In this document: positions 36,181-45,548 of the stretch, piece after piece | How positions within the stretch are numbered: position 1 is the first letter of the stretch | Layout: each line of letters begins with the position of its first letter | From: Firm-04 sp045617625 | GTDB lineage: Bacteria > Bacillota > Clostridia > Oscillospirales > Ruminococcaceae | Reading direction: 5' to 3' | Assembly (NCBI GenBank): GCA_045617625.1 | Contig: JAZLJA010000012.1 | Coordinates: forward strand, 124,001 to 188,000 | Length of the DNA stretch: 64,000 nt | Notes under the pieces: generated by a model | Told to the model about the DNA's origin: nothing | What the model saw: only the letters and a program-made list of their open reading frames with translations | The model's database searches: none | Translations under genes and position numbers: made by a program

Positions 36181-38427
36181 TTATTCTTCGGCGTTTTCAG
36201 TTTTCTTGCGGCGTCCGCCTTTTTTCTTCGGCGCGATCTCTTTTCCGTTCTCATCCAGCTGCAAGATCTTTTGCAGTTCCTTGTTTTCGCGGAGAATGGA
36301 AAGCCCATGTTCATCGCGGGTGAAAAATTCCTTTGCCTGCGCGACAGTCATCAGATCCGAATCCTCAAACGACACCTGCACATTCGACACGGCATCCACA
36401 TCGGACGCGGTTGCGGGAGCCACATCAGGCACAGTGATTTTTTTCGTTTTTGCTTTTGTTTTCGGCTTTTTCGGTGCAGCAGCTTCGGTGACTTTATCCG
36501 CTGCTTTTTGCGCAGCCGCACGTTTTTTGGGCAGGCGATAATACTGCACCGAAAGCGGCGGCAATGTCAGCGACACGGAATAATCCAGCCCATGCATGGG
36601 AATTTCTTCCGCCTTGACTTTTGGCAGCGCGAAGCCTTGTCCGCCGAACTGGATATCATCGGAATCGAACACAAGCTGATAAGTGCCTGCTGTCGGCACA
36701 CCAATGCGGTAATTATGCCGCGTGACGGGCACAAAGTTGCAAACCGCGATGATCTCGCCGCCCTCACCATCCATGCGTCGGAAAGCGATGACGCTCTGCC
36801 GGTAATCGCCGTTGCTGATCCATGAGAAGCCCTCCCATGAGTCGTCGTTGCGCCAGAGGGCAGGTGTTTTCAGATAGAATTTATTGAGCCCGCGGACAAA
36901 TTCCGAAAGCTGACGGTGAATCGGATAATCGAGCAGCAGCCAGTCGAGTTCGGTTTTATAATCCCACTCTTTCATCTGCCCGAATTCCTGTCCCATGAAC
37001 ATCAGCTTTTTGCCCGGATGCGCGAACATATAGCAGAGGAATGCGCGGTAAGAGTCAAATTTCTGCTGATAGCTGCCCGACATTTTCTCCACCATCGAGC
37101 ATTTGCCGTGCACGACTTCATCGTGAGAAAGCGGCAGGACATAGTTCTCAGAGAAGCAATAAAAGAACGAAAATGTGAGCTTTTCGTGATTGCCCGAACG
37201 ATACAGCGGATCAAGCGACATATATCTTAACATATCGTTCATCCAGCCCATATTCCACTTGAAGTTGAATCCCAGACCGCCTGCATCGGTGGGCTTTGTC
37301 ACCAGCGGCCATGCGGTAGATTCCTCCGCGATCATCAGCACATCGGGATGACGGCGGAACACTTCAGAGTTGAGCTCCTGCAAAAACGACACAGCTTCGA
37401 GGTTTTCTCTGCCGCCATTGATGTTGGGTCTCCATTCGCCGTCTCTGCGGTCGTAGTCAAGATAGAGCATCGACGCCACTGCATCCACACGCAGACCGTC
37501 GATGTGAAATTCATCGAACCAATAGCAGGCAGAGGAAATCAAAAACGAGCGCACCTCAGCCCTGCCGTAATCAAACACGCGTGTGCCCCAGCCCTTATGC
37601 TCCTGCTTGAGCTTGTCGGTATATTCATAGCAGCAGGAACCGTCAAATTCATAGAGCCCGTGGGCATCTTTCGGAAAATGCGCAGGCACCCAGTCGAGAA
37701 TGACACCGATCCCGCCCTTATGGAACGCATCCACCATTTTACGGAAGTCATCGGGTGTGCCAAAGCGCGATGTCGGGGCGAAATAGCCCGTCACCTGATA
37801 ACCCCAGGAACCGTCAAACGGGTATTCGGTCAAAGGCATCAATTCGATGTGTGTGAAGCCGTTTTCTTTCAGATACGGCACCATTTGCTTGGCAAACACC
37901 TCATAATTGAGCGGACAGCCGTCCTGATAAGTGCGCCATGAAGCAAAATGCGCTTCATAAACGCTCATCGGGCTTTTGTAGATATTCATGCCCTGTTTTT
38001 TCTTCTGCCATTCCGCATCGTTCCAACGATATTCGGAATCGTAGATTTTCGAGGCATTCTGGGGAGCGGTCTCAAAATGCCGTCCGTAGGGGTCACTTTT
38101 CAGGCGAATGTCGCCCGATTTGGTCTCAACACTGAATTTATACACCGTGTACTGCGGCATTTTATCCGTTGCAACAGCCCAAACACCATCGGAGACAAGC
38201 TGCATGGGGGCTGCATCACGATTCCAGTCATTGAAGTCGCCAACCAGCGAAACGCTGACGGCATTGGGTGCCCATACACGAAAAACAGTATATTCCCTGC
38301 CGTTGCAGGTTTTGGTGTGCGCACCGAAAAACCGCCATGCTTCGTAATTTTTGCCCTCATAAAACAAATGAAGCGGAAACGAATCCTCATTCGGATTCCA
38401 GATCACCGCGGAAGATTTTTTTGCCAT
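36181..38427 (-). CDS. glgB: 1,4-alpha-glucan branching enzyme (GH13) with Lys-rich C-terminal extension
   Basis: Introduces alpha-1,6 branches into glycogen. 748 aa. The N-terminal CBM48 (FRVWAPNAVSVSLVGDFNDWN) is followed by the GH13 barrel with the nucleophile in DGLRVDAVASM, the acid/base glutamate in MIAEESTAWP and LSHDEVVHGK. The all-beta C-domain ends near 630. Residues about 631-748 are an extra tail: a Lys/Ala/Pro-rich stretch, a short folded-looking segment (MTVAQAKEFFTRDEHGL) and a final KKKGGRRKK. Start at 38427 (MAKKSSAVIW) is chosen; a longer frame to 38526 lacks support. First gene of the glycogen operon. Confidence 0.95.
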   Translation of the reverse strand: MAKKSSAVIWNPNEDSFPLHLFYEGKNYEAWRFFGAHTKTCNGREYTVFRVWAPNAVSVSLVGDFNDWNRDAAPMQLVSDGVWAVATDKMPQYTVYKFSVETKSGDIRLKSDPYGRHFETAPQNASKIYDSEYRWNDAEWQKKKQGMNIYKSPMSVYEAHFASWRTYQDGCPLNYEVFAKQMVPYLKENGFTHIELMPLTEYPFDGSWGYQVTGYFAPTSRFGTPDDFRKMVDAFHKGGIGVILDWVPAHFPKDAHGLYEFDGSCCYEYTDKLKQEHKGWGTRVFDYGRAEVRSFLISSACYWFDEFHIDGLRVDAVASMLYLDYDRRDGEWRPNINGGRENLEAVSFLQELNSEVFRRHPDVLMIAEESTAWPLVTKPTDAGGLGFNFKWNMGWMNDMLRYMSLDPLYRSGNHEKLTFSFFYCFSENYVLPLSHDEVVHGKCSMVEKMSGSYQQKFDSYRAFLCYMFAHPGKKLMFMGQEFGQMKEWDYKTELDWLLLDYPIHRQLSEFVRGLNKFYLKTPALWRNDDSWEGFSWISNGDYRQSVIAFRRMDGEGGEIIAVCNFVPVTRHNYRIGVPTAGTYQLVFDSDDIQFGGQGFALPKVKAEEIPMHGLDYSVSLTLPPLSVQYYRLPKKRAAAQKAADKVTEAAAPKKPKTKAKTKKITVPDVAPATASDVDAVSNVQVSFEDSDLMTVAQAKEFFTRDEHGLSILRENKELQKILQLDENGKEIAPKKKGGRRKKTENAEE

Positions 38428-38562
38428 AGCATCTGTCCCGAAAGCACCGCGAACCAAATCTGCGGATACTTTCCTTCTTTCCCTTTCTCTGAAAATAATA
38501 TGCCAAAATGGTGCGGAAAACAGCAAAAGGCATAGATATGCCCTTTGCTTTTCCGTATGTAT

Positions 38563-38591
38563 ATTTTAACATATATTTCGCAATGTTTCAA
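38563..38591 (-). promoter_or_regulatory. Promoter of the glgB-C-D-A-ispE operon
   Basis: On the minus strand, TTGAAA (38591-38586), 17-base spacer, TAAAAT (38568-38563). It gives a leader of about 130 bases before glgB. Confidence 0.7.
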
Positions 38592-38693
38592 GTATTTCCG
38601 CATATCTCGGCGTAAAATTCCACATAATCACTAAAGAAGAATCTCCAGATTATACATATCTCACAAAGTTTTGGGATAGATACTCTGCCTTTT

Positions 38694-40961
38694 TCAATGA
38701 ATTTGCCAGAATCCCGATGCCTGTCCAAAATCAGAATTTTGCGTGATCTGCGCCCCCAAAACCGTCACATCATCCTGTGGTGCGCCCCCTGCATCGCGCT
38801 GTGCTTTGGCGCAAACCGCATGGGCAAGTGCCTGCAGATTCTGTCCGCCTGCCAACAGCTGTTCGCGCAAAAACGGATAGAGACTGTCATCGAGGCCATC
38901 GGAAAGCAGAAACAGAAAATCGCCGTCGGAGAGCGTAAAAACAGTCGTATAGGGTTCTGCGGAATGGACGATGCCGATGGGATTTGTCGCTGCCTGACAA
39001 AGCGTCACACGGTCGCCGTGCTTGATGAGCGTGGGACCAGCCCCGTATTTATACAGCGTGACTGCGGCGGTTTCCGTGTCGATTTTCGCCACATCGAGCG
39101 TTGCAAACCGCTCCTCCCCCGATTTTGTCAGCATGATGGCATTGACCGTTTTCGCCGCATCCTCGCAGTCCATCCCCGACTGCACCAGCGTGCGAAAACT
39201 TCGCAGCACGATTTTCGCATCCACAGCGGCGTGTCTGCCCGTGCCCATGCCGTCGGAAAGCACAAGATATCGGCAGCCGTCACCGTCAAAAAAGCTGTCG
39301 AACGCGTCACCGCACGGCTCGTCCTCATGAACCGCACACTGCGCCGCTGCAGTCTCCACCTGATAAATGCCGCCGCTTTGCAGCACGATTTTCCTTGTGC
39401 TGTCAATGGTCGCCGACTCCGTACACATCAGCGGGATTTGCAGCATCTCCTCCAGATAATCCGTCACCGTGGCGGTTTCCAGATCTTCCATTTCCCGCAG
39501 ATACAACTCGATCATCGTGCGGCGGGCAGGGGAGACCTGTACCGCAGCCCCCAGCACCGAAAGCCCGAACCGCTCCAGCAAACCCGTGATATAGTGTCCC
39601 TGCTCCCTGTGATACTGCCGCTGAATGTGCTTCGAGGACTGCCGCAAAACCATCTCCGAAACCTGCATCTGCGAAAACAACAGCGTTTGCGTATCCCGCA
39701 GCCTTGCCGCATCCGACCGCGCCGCGGCGTTCTGACGCTTCACCCGCCGAAACTCCTCCGAAATCCGCTCAGGCTCGAGACATTCTTCAGGCGGTGCGAG
39801 TTCCGCCGACCAGTTTGCCTCTGCCATCTCCTGAAAACACGCCGCTGTTTCCGCTTCATCTTCCTTCCAGCATGCCGCATGATTTTCGCAGTGCACACAC
39901 ACAAGTTTCGTCACGCGATCCGCAGGCTGATAGAGCGGTTCCGTGCGCTCCAGCATATTCGCAATACGTTCCGCGCTGCCGCGCACATCAGCGATCGCCG
40001 CCGAGAGATAATCCATCCGCGCACCCGCAAATGCCGCCATATCAGTATCATTATCTGCCCATTCGAGCAAAAAATCCGCGATTTGTGTCACGGGCAGCAA
40101 CAAAAAAAGCATTCCGCCGATTACACTGCCGATCCAAGCCAGTGCCGCAGCATTGCTTCGCTCAGCAAGCAGCATCCCGATACCGCACACAAACTGATAT
40201 ACCGCAAACACCACGCCCTTGTTCTGCGCCGCGAATCCGCCCGCCGCACCGCCTGCCGCACCAAGCAGCACCGCAAGCCCTGCCGTCTGCCCGTCATACA
40301 AAATCAGCGCACACGCCGAAAGCGAACCGCAAAGCATTCCCCCCAGTGCGCGGTATCGTTTTGCGGCAGTGAGCGTGACAAACGCGAGCAAAATCTCTCC
40401 AAAACTGACGGTGAAAATCCGCGCCGAACAGAGTGCCGCGGCAATGGCGATATAACAAATCGCGCAGAAAAAGGCATCACTGCCGTGCAGACGCAAAGGA
40501 AATCCGAAATCCAAACAGGCACGCACTTTTGCAGCACAATACGCCAGAACTGCCGCTACCGCAGTTCCGATGCCCCAAAAGAGCCAGTCTGTTCCGCGCA
40601 CAAGACCTGCAAATGCAAACATCACCGTGGAAATCAGCATCCCCGCACCCGCGATCGCTGCGGAAACCGAAGGGTGATTGCGCTCGCCCAGCACCCAGCG
40701 TGCAAGCACCGTGAGAACAAGCGAACAGATCAGCAGCGGCGCATGAGCAATGCCGCCATGCAAAAAATACGTGAACAGACTGCCTGCCAGAACGACAAGC
40801 GCATAGATCGGCGGCAGGGCTGATGCAAGAGCGGCAGGCAGCGGCACACGGATTCCACCCAGTTCAGCGGAGGCGACGAGACAGGAAAACACCGCGCAGA
40901 GAGTCAGCTTCGCCGCAAGAACAGCCTGCGGTTTTTGACGGATTTCATCGAATGAGAGCAT
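38694..40961 (-). CDS. spoIIE: Stage II sporulation protein E-like PP2C phosphatase
   Basis: SpoIIE dephosphorylates the anti-anti-sigma factor SpoIIAA and so activates sigma-F in the forespore. 755 aa. About ten membrane helices fill residues 15-300. A middle helical region carries KLVCVHCENHAACWK. The PP2C domain starts near 545 (AQCAVHEDEPCGDAFDSF), with metal aspartates in LVLSDGMGTGRHA, FLFLLSDGLDD and PQDDVTVL. ATG with AAAGAGGT upstream. The division-site role cannot be tested here. With ytfJ it implies a spore programme, complete or relic. Confidence 0.93.
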   Translation of the reverse strand: MLSFDEIRQKPQAVLAAKLTLCAVFSCLVASAELGGIRVPLPAALASALPPIYALVVLAGSLFTYFLHGGIAHAPLLICSLVLTVLARWVLGERNHPSVSAAIAGAGMLISTVMFAFAGLVRGTDWLFWGIGTAVAAVLAYCAAKVRACLDFGFPLRLHGSDAFFCAICYIAIAAALCSARIFTVSFGEILLAFVTLTAAKRYRALGGMLCGSLSACALILYDGQTAGLAVLLGAAGGAAGGFAAQNKGVVFAVYQFVCGIGMLLAERSNAAALAWIGSVIGGMLFLLLPVTQIADFLLEWADNDTDMAAFAGARMDYLSAAIADVRGSAERIANMLERTEPLYQPADRVTKLVCVHCENHAACWKEDEAETAACFQEMAEANWSAELAPPEECLEPERISEEFRRVKRQNAAARSDAARLRDTQTLLFSQMQVSEMVLRQSSKHIQRQYHREQGHYITGLLERFGLSVLGAAVQVSPARRTMIELYLREMEDLETATVTDYLEEMLQIPLMCTESATIDSTRKIVLQSGGIYQVETAAAQCAVHEDEPCGDAFDSFFDGDGCRYLVLSDGMGTGRHAAVDAKIVLRSFRTLVQSGMDCEDAAKTVNAIMLTKSGEERFATLDVAKIDTETAAVTLYKYGAGPTLIKHGDRVTLCQAATNPIGIVHSAEPYTTVFTLSDGDFLFLLSDGLDDSLYPFLREQLLAGGQNLQALAHAVCAKAQRDAGGAPQDDVTVLGAQITQNSDFGQASGFWQIH

Positions 40962-41120
40962 TTTTTACCTCTTTCTGCGCGAAAAAACGCGCTTTTTGAT
41001 TTGGGCAAGCCCACCCGACGAATATTATATCAAACGAAGCGCGTAAAATTTGTCGAAAGCACAGAGGCATCTCCGATATCTTTTCATTTCGGCTGTTCGA
41101 TTGTTCAGGGCACATATAAA

Positions 41121-41151
41121 CAAAAATGCGGACGACTGAAAAGTCGTCCGC
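41121..41151 (-). terminator. Terminator of the Dlt-like operon
   Basis: GCGGACGACT pairs perfectly with AGTCGTCCGC; on the minus strand it is followed by ATTTTTG. It resembles the terminator at 61145-61179 closely. Confidence 0.85.
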
Positions 41152-41192
41152 TTAGCTTATCAATAAAATTGTATCTGCGCTGCATTCATATC

Positions 41193-41247
41193 GGAGCTCC
41201 GCTCCAAACCTCGCCAAAGGGACATTTTCCCTTTGGAATCCCATTAT
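41193..41247. repeat. Dispersed double-hairpin intergenic repeat, copy 2
   Basis: GGAGCTCCGCTCC-like palindrome, then CCAAAGGGACATTTTCCCTTTGG and AATCCCATTAT. Same order and same 19-base end as the copy at 3692-3752. Confidence 0.65.
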
Positions 41248-41265
41248 AAAAGCCTTTGAGATGAA

Positions 41266-42099
41266 TCAACGATACATCGCCGTGATTTCCTCGGTGTGGA
41301 AACCGCCTCTGCCTTGACAATCGTATTCCTCATAAAACAACCGTGTCGGCGGAACATTATATTTCACCGTATGCGTGCCCCCTGCCTGCGAGTAATTCGC
41401 AATGCGGAACACCACCTTTTCCTTGTCCACCACATCCAGAATGATTGCCATATCATCCTCTGTCTGCTCCACGCCGATCAGGCGCGAAACCGCACAGAAT
41501 TGGAAAATTCGCGGTTTGCCAACGGTATAATGCGTGATCGTCAGCACAGGCTTGCGCTTGGCTTGAATCTCCTCCTGAAAAATCGTGTCGTTGAACGAAT
41601 CAAGCCCGACCAGATCGGGAAACACAGGCATTTCCAGCGTTTTCAGCCGCGCACAGCCCGCAAAAGCACCCGCCTGAATCGCACGCAGCGATTTGGGCAG
41701 CACCACGCGCTCCAACGCAGCGCAGTTGTGAAACGCATTCGATGAGATCACGCCGACGCCCTCGGGAATCACCGCCTCACGCAGCAAGCCGCAGCCCTCA
41801 AAGCAGCCAATGCCGATCACACCGTTTGAACCGTCGGGATACCGCATTTCAGCAGGGAATGTGACGGATTCCAGCGAATCGCAGTCGCGGAAAGCAAAGT
41901 CGCCGATTTCGCACACCTGCTTGGAAAGCCTTGCCGTTTTCAGGCTTCGGCACGCACGAAAAGCGTCCTCGCTGATGACGCGGACACTGTCGGGCATATC
42001 CAGCTCAACAACCGCATTACCGCGAAATTCACCGCGGTCAACAAATTCTTTGCTGCGATATTTCAGTTTATCGCCGCTCTTTTTCGAGAAAATGCCCAT
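41266..42099 (-). CDS. Leucine-rich repeat protein (BspA-like, LRR_5), no signal peptide
   Basis: 277 aa. Five BspA-type repeats cover about residues 20-165, with units such as VRVISEDAFRACRSLKTARLSK, VISSNAFHNCAALERVVLPK and IQAGAFAGCARLKTLEMP (each about 23 residues). The C-terminal 110 residues form a separate beta-rich domain (VLTITHYTVGKPRIFQF). The N-terminus GIFSKKSGDKLKYRS has no signal, so it is probably cytoplasmic. GGAAAGAGGG precedes the ATG. It lies 68 bases after the lipoprotein gene and may be the last gene of the Dlt-like operon; its role there is unknown. Confidence 0.82.
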   Translation of the reverse strand: MGIFSKKSGDKLKYRSKEFVDRGEFRGNAVVELDMPDSVRVISEDAFRACRSLKTARLSKQVCEIGDFAFRDCDSLESVTFPAEMRYPDGSNGVIGIGCFEGCGLLREAVIPEGVGVISSNAFHNCAALERVVLPKSLRAIQAGAFAGCARLKTLEMPVFPDLVGLDSFNDTIFQEEIQAKRKPVLTITHYTVGKPRIFQFCAVSRLIGVEQTEDDMAIILDVVDKEKVVFRIANYSQAGGTHTVKYNVPPTRLFYEEYDCQGRGGFHTEEITAMYR

Positions 42100-42167
42100 A
42101 GAATATGCCCTCTTTCCGTATTTTTTCTTTTTCCTTGTGATTTATGATTCACCGCAAATGCGGATGA

Positions 42168-42755
42168 TCAACCCATCTGATGTGTGTAGACAACCGTGGA
42201 AACTGCATCATTTTCAAGAAAGAACTGCAGATCCACGCCCTCGCCCTTATAAGCAAGGAACTCATCGGATTCGAGAAACGGCTCGCCGCAGACTGCCGTC
42301 ACATCGGCAGGTGCGGAACCCACGCCCAAGCCCTCGGCGGTTTTCACAGCCGCATCGGTCAGAGTGACGGAATACACACGGTTGATGTCGCCATCGGGGT
42401 AGGTGTTGATTTCAAAGCCGTCGTAGGTATAGGTATAACTTGTACCCGAAAAGCCGCAGGAGGGTGCATCGAATGTGGATTTCGGCGTGCCAAGTGCCGC
42501 GATAATCGGGTCACTTTCCGCGTCGATGGGCACTTCGGTGCCGTTGATTTTGCAGACAAAGCTGATACCGCCTGCTGTCGGGGTGGATGCAGCATCGGTC
42601 GAATCTGCGGCAGAAGTTTGCTCAATTTGCTCAGGCGCAGAAGATTCGGCAGGGGTGCTGTCGGCAGTGCTCTGGGAGGAGGAATCCTCACAGCCTGCAA
42701 AGGCGGTCAAAACAGCAGCAGAAATCGCCGCAAGCAGAATTTTTTTCATGTTCAT
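42168..42755 (-). CDS. Lipoprotein of the Dlt-like operon, unknown function
   Basis: 195 aa. Signal MKKILLAAISAAVLTAF with lipobox FAGC, then a Ser/Thr/Ala/Glu-rich linker (about 22-60), then a C-terminal domain of about 130 residues (ISFVCKINGTEVPIDAES, YTYDGFEINTYPDGDINRVYSV). I do not recognise the domain. Start at 42755 has AAAGGAAG about ten bases upstream; ATG 42749 is an alternative. It follows the SGNH gene by 38 bases, so it probably works with that exported protein. Confidence 0.82.
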   Translation of the reverse strand: MNMKKILLAAISAAVLTAFAGCEDSSSQSTADSTPAESSAPEQIEQTSAADSTDAASTPTAGGISFVCKINGTEVPIDAESDPIIAALGTPKSTFDAPSCGFSGTSYTYTYDGFEINTYPDGDINRVYSVTLTDAAVKTAEGLGVGSAPADVTAVCGEPFLESDEFLAYKGEGVDLQFFLENDAVSTVVYTHQMG

Positions 42756-42793
42756 CGGGGGGTACTTCCTTTCTTTGGTCGTGGGTATCATAT

Positions 42794-43885
42794 TTATGTT
42801 TGCGAAGCCGTTTCTTCCTGCGGCTCGCCTTTGATGTTGCCAAACTGTGCAAGATTTGCAGTCTGGCGGTCAAATTCAGCGTGATAGCGTTCACAGATAT
42901 CCTGCCATTCGGCGGAAAGTGCCGCATCATTGCTGCGGTTTTCAAGCTGATACGTGCCTTTGAGATACTGCCCGAACCACTTTGAGAGCTTTTCCGCACC
43001 ATACACATTCATGTGCAGACCGCCGTCGTAGGTATCCTGTGAAAAATCAATGCCGATTTCGCTGATGAGCGTCTCATCGAGGAAATTGAGATACGGCAAA
43101 TTGTATTTCTCAGCATATTCGACGATTTGCGCATTCCACTGGTCATACCAGTACGGATACAGCGACGGTGCTTTGATGAGCACGAGCTGTACGCCGTTTT
43201 CTTCGCAGAGGGTGCGCATTTTGTCGAGATAATCGTAGCAGGTGTCAGCAAACTGATAATCGACCAGCGGCGTGCCTTTCGGAACATTCTCGGCAGCTTT
43301 CACATCGGCGCGGAGATAATAGCCGCTGAAAAAGTTCGGTTCTGCGCCGAAATAATAACGAAAATCCTCTGCGCTCACTTCGTTCCAGCGGGAATGATAG
43401 CGCAGGATCGGGAACACATACGATAAAAACGATTCGTCCTCGGTCATGGAGGCTTTGATGCAGTCGATCTTGGATTTCGACCACCGCATTCCTTCGATCG
43501 ACATTCGATTATACGCCTCATTCTGCGGTGTGCCGTACTTCATGGAAAGCACATTAAACACCGCAACATCGGGCTTTTCATATCGCAGGGCATCTTCGAG
43601 CAGATAATAGGACTGCCAGATGAGCTGCTGCGCTGAACCGCGGATCGTGGACGAAATGCCGTAATCTTCCCAGAGGGTGACAGGCGAAAAATTCTCATAG
43701 CATTCGCAGTCACCGACAAACAGCACATCGTGGTCAAAGCCCGTATTGTAGTATTCGGCAATGAGATTGCCCTCCACCACATCGGACATATATTTGGGCT
43801 GAAGCAATCGCTGCACAGCGGCAGTCAGCACCACCGCCGAAACCAGCATCGCCGCACCCGATAAGACAACTTTTTTCTTTGTCAT
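42794..43885 (-). CDS. Membrane-anchored SGNH/DltD-like protein with Cys at the nucleophile position
   Basis: 363 aa. One N-terminal membrane helix (about 7-27) anchors an extracellular SGNH-hydrolase-like domain. Block I reads VLFVGDCECYENFSP, where GDS is replaced by GDC near residue 57. The C-terminal catalytic-type pair is DGGLHMNVYG (Asp and His about 287-291). Intermediate segments (GSAQQLIWQSYYLLEDAL, LVLIKAPSLYPY) match the DltD/AlgX-like group that works with MBOAT proteins. It lies 70 bases after the MBOAT gene. Likely role: final transfer of the acyl group to an outer polymer, inferred from the DltB-DltD pair. Confidence 0.83.
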   Translation of the reverse strand: MTKKKVVLSGAAMLVSAVVLTAAVQRLLQPKYMSDVVEGNLIAEYYNTGFDHDVLFVGDCECYENFSPVTLWEDYGISSTIRGSAQQLIWQSYYLLEDALRYEKPDVAVFNVLSMKYGTPQNEAYNRMSIEGMRWSKSKIDCIKASMTEDESFLSYVFPILRYHSRWNEVSAEDFRYYFGAEPNFFSGYYLRADVKAAENVPKGTPLVDYQFADTCYDYLDKMRTLCEENGVQLVLIKAPSLYPYWYDQWNAQIVEYAEKYNLPYLNFLDETLISEIGIDFSQDTYDGGLHMNVYGAEKLSKWFGQYLKGTYQLENRSNDAALSAEWQDICERYHAEFDRQTANLAQFGNIKGEPQEETASQT

Positions 43886-43955
43886 GCGGATTGCACTCCT
43901 AAAGAGAGGGATTGAGCTTACGTGCGGCGACCAAAATCACTGCACCGCAGATATC

Positions 43956-45548
43956 TTAGAACTGATTGTAAATGAACTGGCTCGAATCATAACCGATGCC
44001 GTATGCGCCAAACAGCAGGATCGCAAGGAACATCGCGACCGTCAGCGCACAGCTCAGAATCGGAGATTTATCGAGGATTCTCTGCCGCACACTGCCCTTT
44101 CTGCCAAGCAGACTTGCAAGAAACAGAACAGCCGTGCCCACAAGCAAAATCGCATAATCCCAGCCTGTCAGCGAAAGTTTCATCAGGCTGCCATCCCAAA
44201 GGATGTGGAAATTGAACGATGTGAACATCGAGCCAAACATTTTGAACGTCAGCGGCACATCACGATAGCAGTCAAACATACGCAGACAGCCCATCAGAAG
44301 CGTCGTGCGCACTGCCTGAAAACCGTCGTAGGCGTGTGTGTTGCTCCATTTGCATTTTGCGTGAAATTTCTCATAAAGCGGGGTGAGACGCTCGGAAATC
44401 AGGATGACCACTGCGTTCATCAAGCCCCAGACGATGAAATTCCATGCGGCACCGTGCCACAAGCCTGTCAAAAACCAGACGGCGATCGTCGCAACATACA
44501 CAGGCACGTATTTTCCGATGGTTTTGCCAAGCTTTTCGCGGCTCCATTTGGAGAGGTTGAGCATCGGCTTGCACACACTCAGCGGATAGAACAGATAATC
44601 CTTGAACCATGTGTTGAGCGTGATATGCCAACGCCGCCAGTATTCGGTAATGTTTTTGGAAAAGAACGGTCTGTCGAAGTTTTCGGCAAGGGGAATGCCC
44701 AAAACCTGCCCGATGCCGATGGTGATATCGATGCCGCCCGTGAAGTCCGCATAAAGCTGGAGCATATAATAGAGAATGCCCAGAAATGCGTACATTCCAT
44801 AGTGTTCATCGGTGTTGGAGATCAAAATCGTGACAGCAGGCAGAATGCGGTCGGCAAGGATCATTTTCTTGCAGTAGCCCCACAAAATGCGCTGTGTGCC
44901 GAACAGAACCCGCCGCGGCTGAAATCCGTTGCCCGCAAACAGCGGTTCGGCAAGTTCATCATAGCGGCTGATAGGGCCCTGGATCAACTGCGGGAAAAAC
45001 GATACGAAAAGCCCAAGTTTTGCGATATTTTTCTCATGCGGGTATTTTTCGCGGTAAACGTCGATCGCGTAACCCATTGTCTGGAACGTGTAAAACGAAA
45101 TACCCATCGGCAGGAGAAATTGCGGAACAGGCAGGGCGTTCTCTCTGCCAAACAGACCAATCAGACTGTTGACATTGCGCATCGTGAACGCACCGTATTT
45201 GATGACTGCCAGAATGCCGAAATTCAGCACCAACAATCCGACCAGCCACCGAAAACGCTGTTTGTTCGCCGTTTCTTTATACGCCTTTTTCTCCTCACGG
45301 CTCAGTTCCGATTTGTGCGCCGCAAGATAATCCTTTCGCGACGCAGCCATTGCATCGAGCTTTTTCGTCACCAAAAATGTGCTGACTGTCGTTGCCGCGA
45401 TATAGAGCAGATTGCTGATGCCCGAATATGCGTAAAACAGCACACTTGCGAGCAAAAGCAACATCCAGCGGTATTTTTTCGGGAGCAGAAAATAGACGAT
45501 GCAGAGCAGCACCAGCCCGATAATAAACGCAGAATCAGTGAACAGCAT
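43956..45548 (-). CDS. MBOAT family acyltransferase (DltB/AlgI-like)
   Basis: 530 aa with about eleven membrane helices. Family motifs: FYAYSG near the N-terminus, FFPQLIQGPISRYDEL, DFTGGIDITIGIGQVLGIPLAENF (split over two helices), NITEYWRRWHITL with the histidine near 307, and GLWHGAAWNF with the second histidine near 364. These are the usual MBOAT catalytic residues. DltB-type MBOATs take an acyl group from a carrier protein inside and pass it outward. Its ATG overlaps the stop of the carrier-protein gene by one base, which strongly links the two. Confidence 0.95.
   Translation of the reverse strand: MLFTDSAFIIGLVLLCIVYFLLPKKYRWMLLLLASVLFYAYSGISNLLYIAATTVSTFLVTKKLDAMAASRKDYLAAHKSELSREEKKAYKETANKQRFRWLVGLLVLNFGILAVIKYGAFTMRNVNSLIGLFGRENALPVPQFLLPMGISFYTFQTMGYAIDVYREKYPHEKNIAKLGLFVSFFPQLIQGPISRYDELAEPLFAGNGFQPRRVLFGTQRILWGYCKKMILADRILPAVTILISNTDEHYGMYAFLGILYYMLQLYADFTGGIDITIGIGQVLGIPLAENFDRPFFSKNITEYWRRWHITLNTWFKDYLFYPLSVCKPMLNLSKWSREKLGKTIGKYVPVYVATIAVWFLTGLWHGAAWNFIVWGLMNAVVILISERLTPLYEKFHAKCKWSNTHAYDGFQAVRTTLLMGCLRMFDCYRDVPLTFKMFGSMFTSFNFHILWDGSLMKLSLTGWDYAILLVGTAVLFLASLLGRKGSVRQRILDKSPILSCALTVAMFLAILLFGAYGIGYDSSQFIYNQF

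Larger units (their letters stand above)
40962..41265. other. Intergenic region between spoIIE and the LRR gene
   Basis: About 300 bases without a gene. On the minus strand it holds, from 41265 downward, the repeat copy at 41193-41247, a terminator at 41121-41151 for the upstream operon, and a possible spoIIE -10 TATAAT (rc of 41028-41033 region) without a convincing -35. No RNA gene recognised. Confidence 0.6.
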
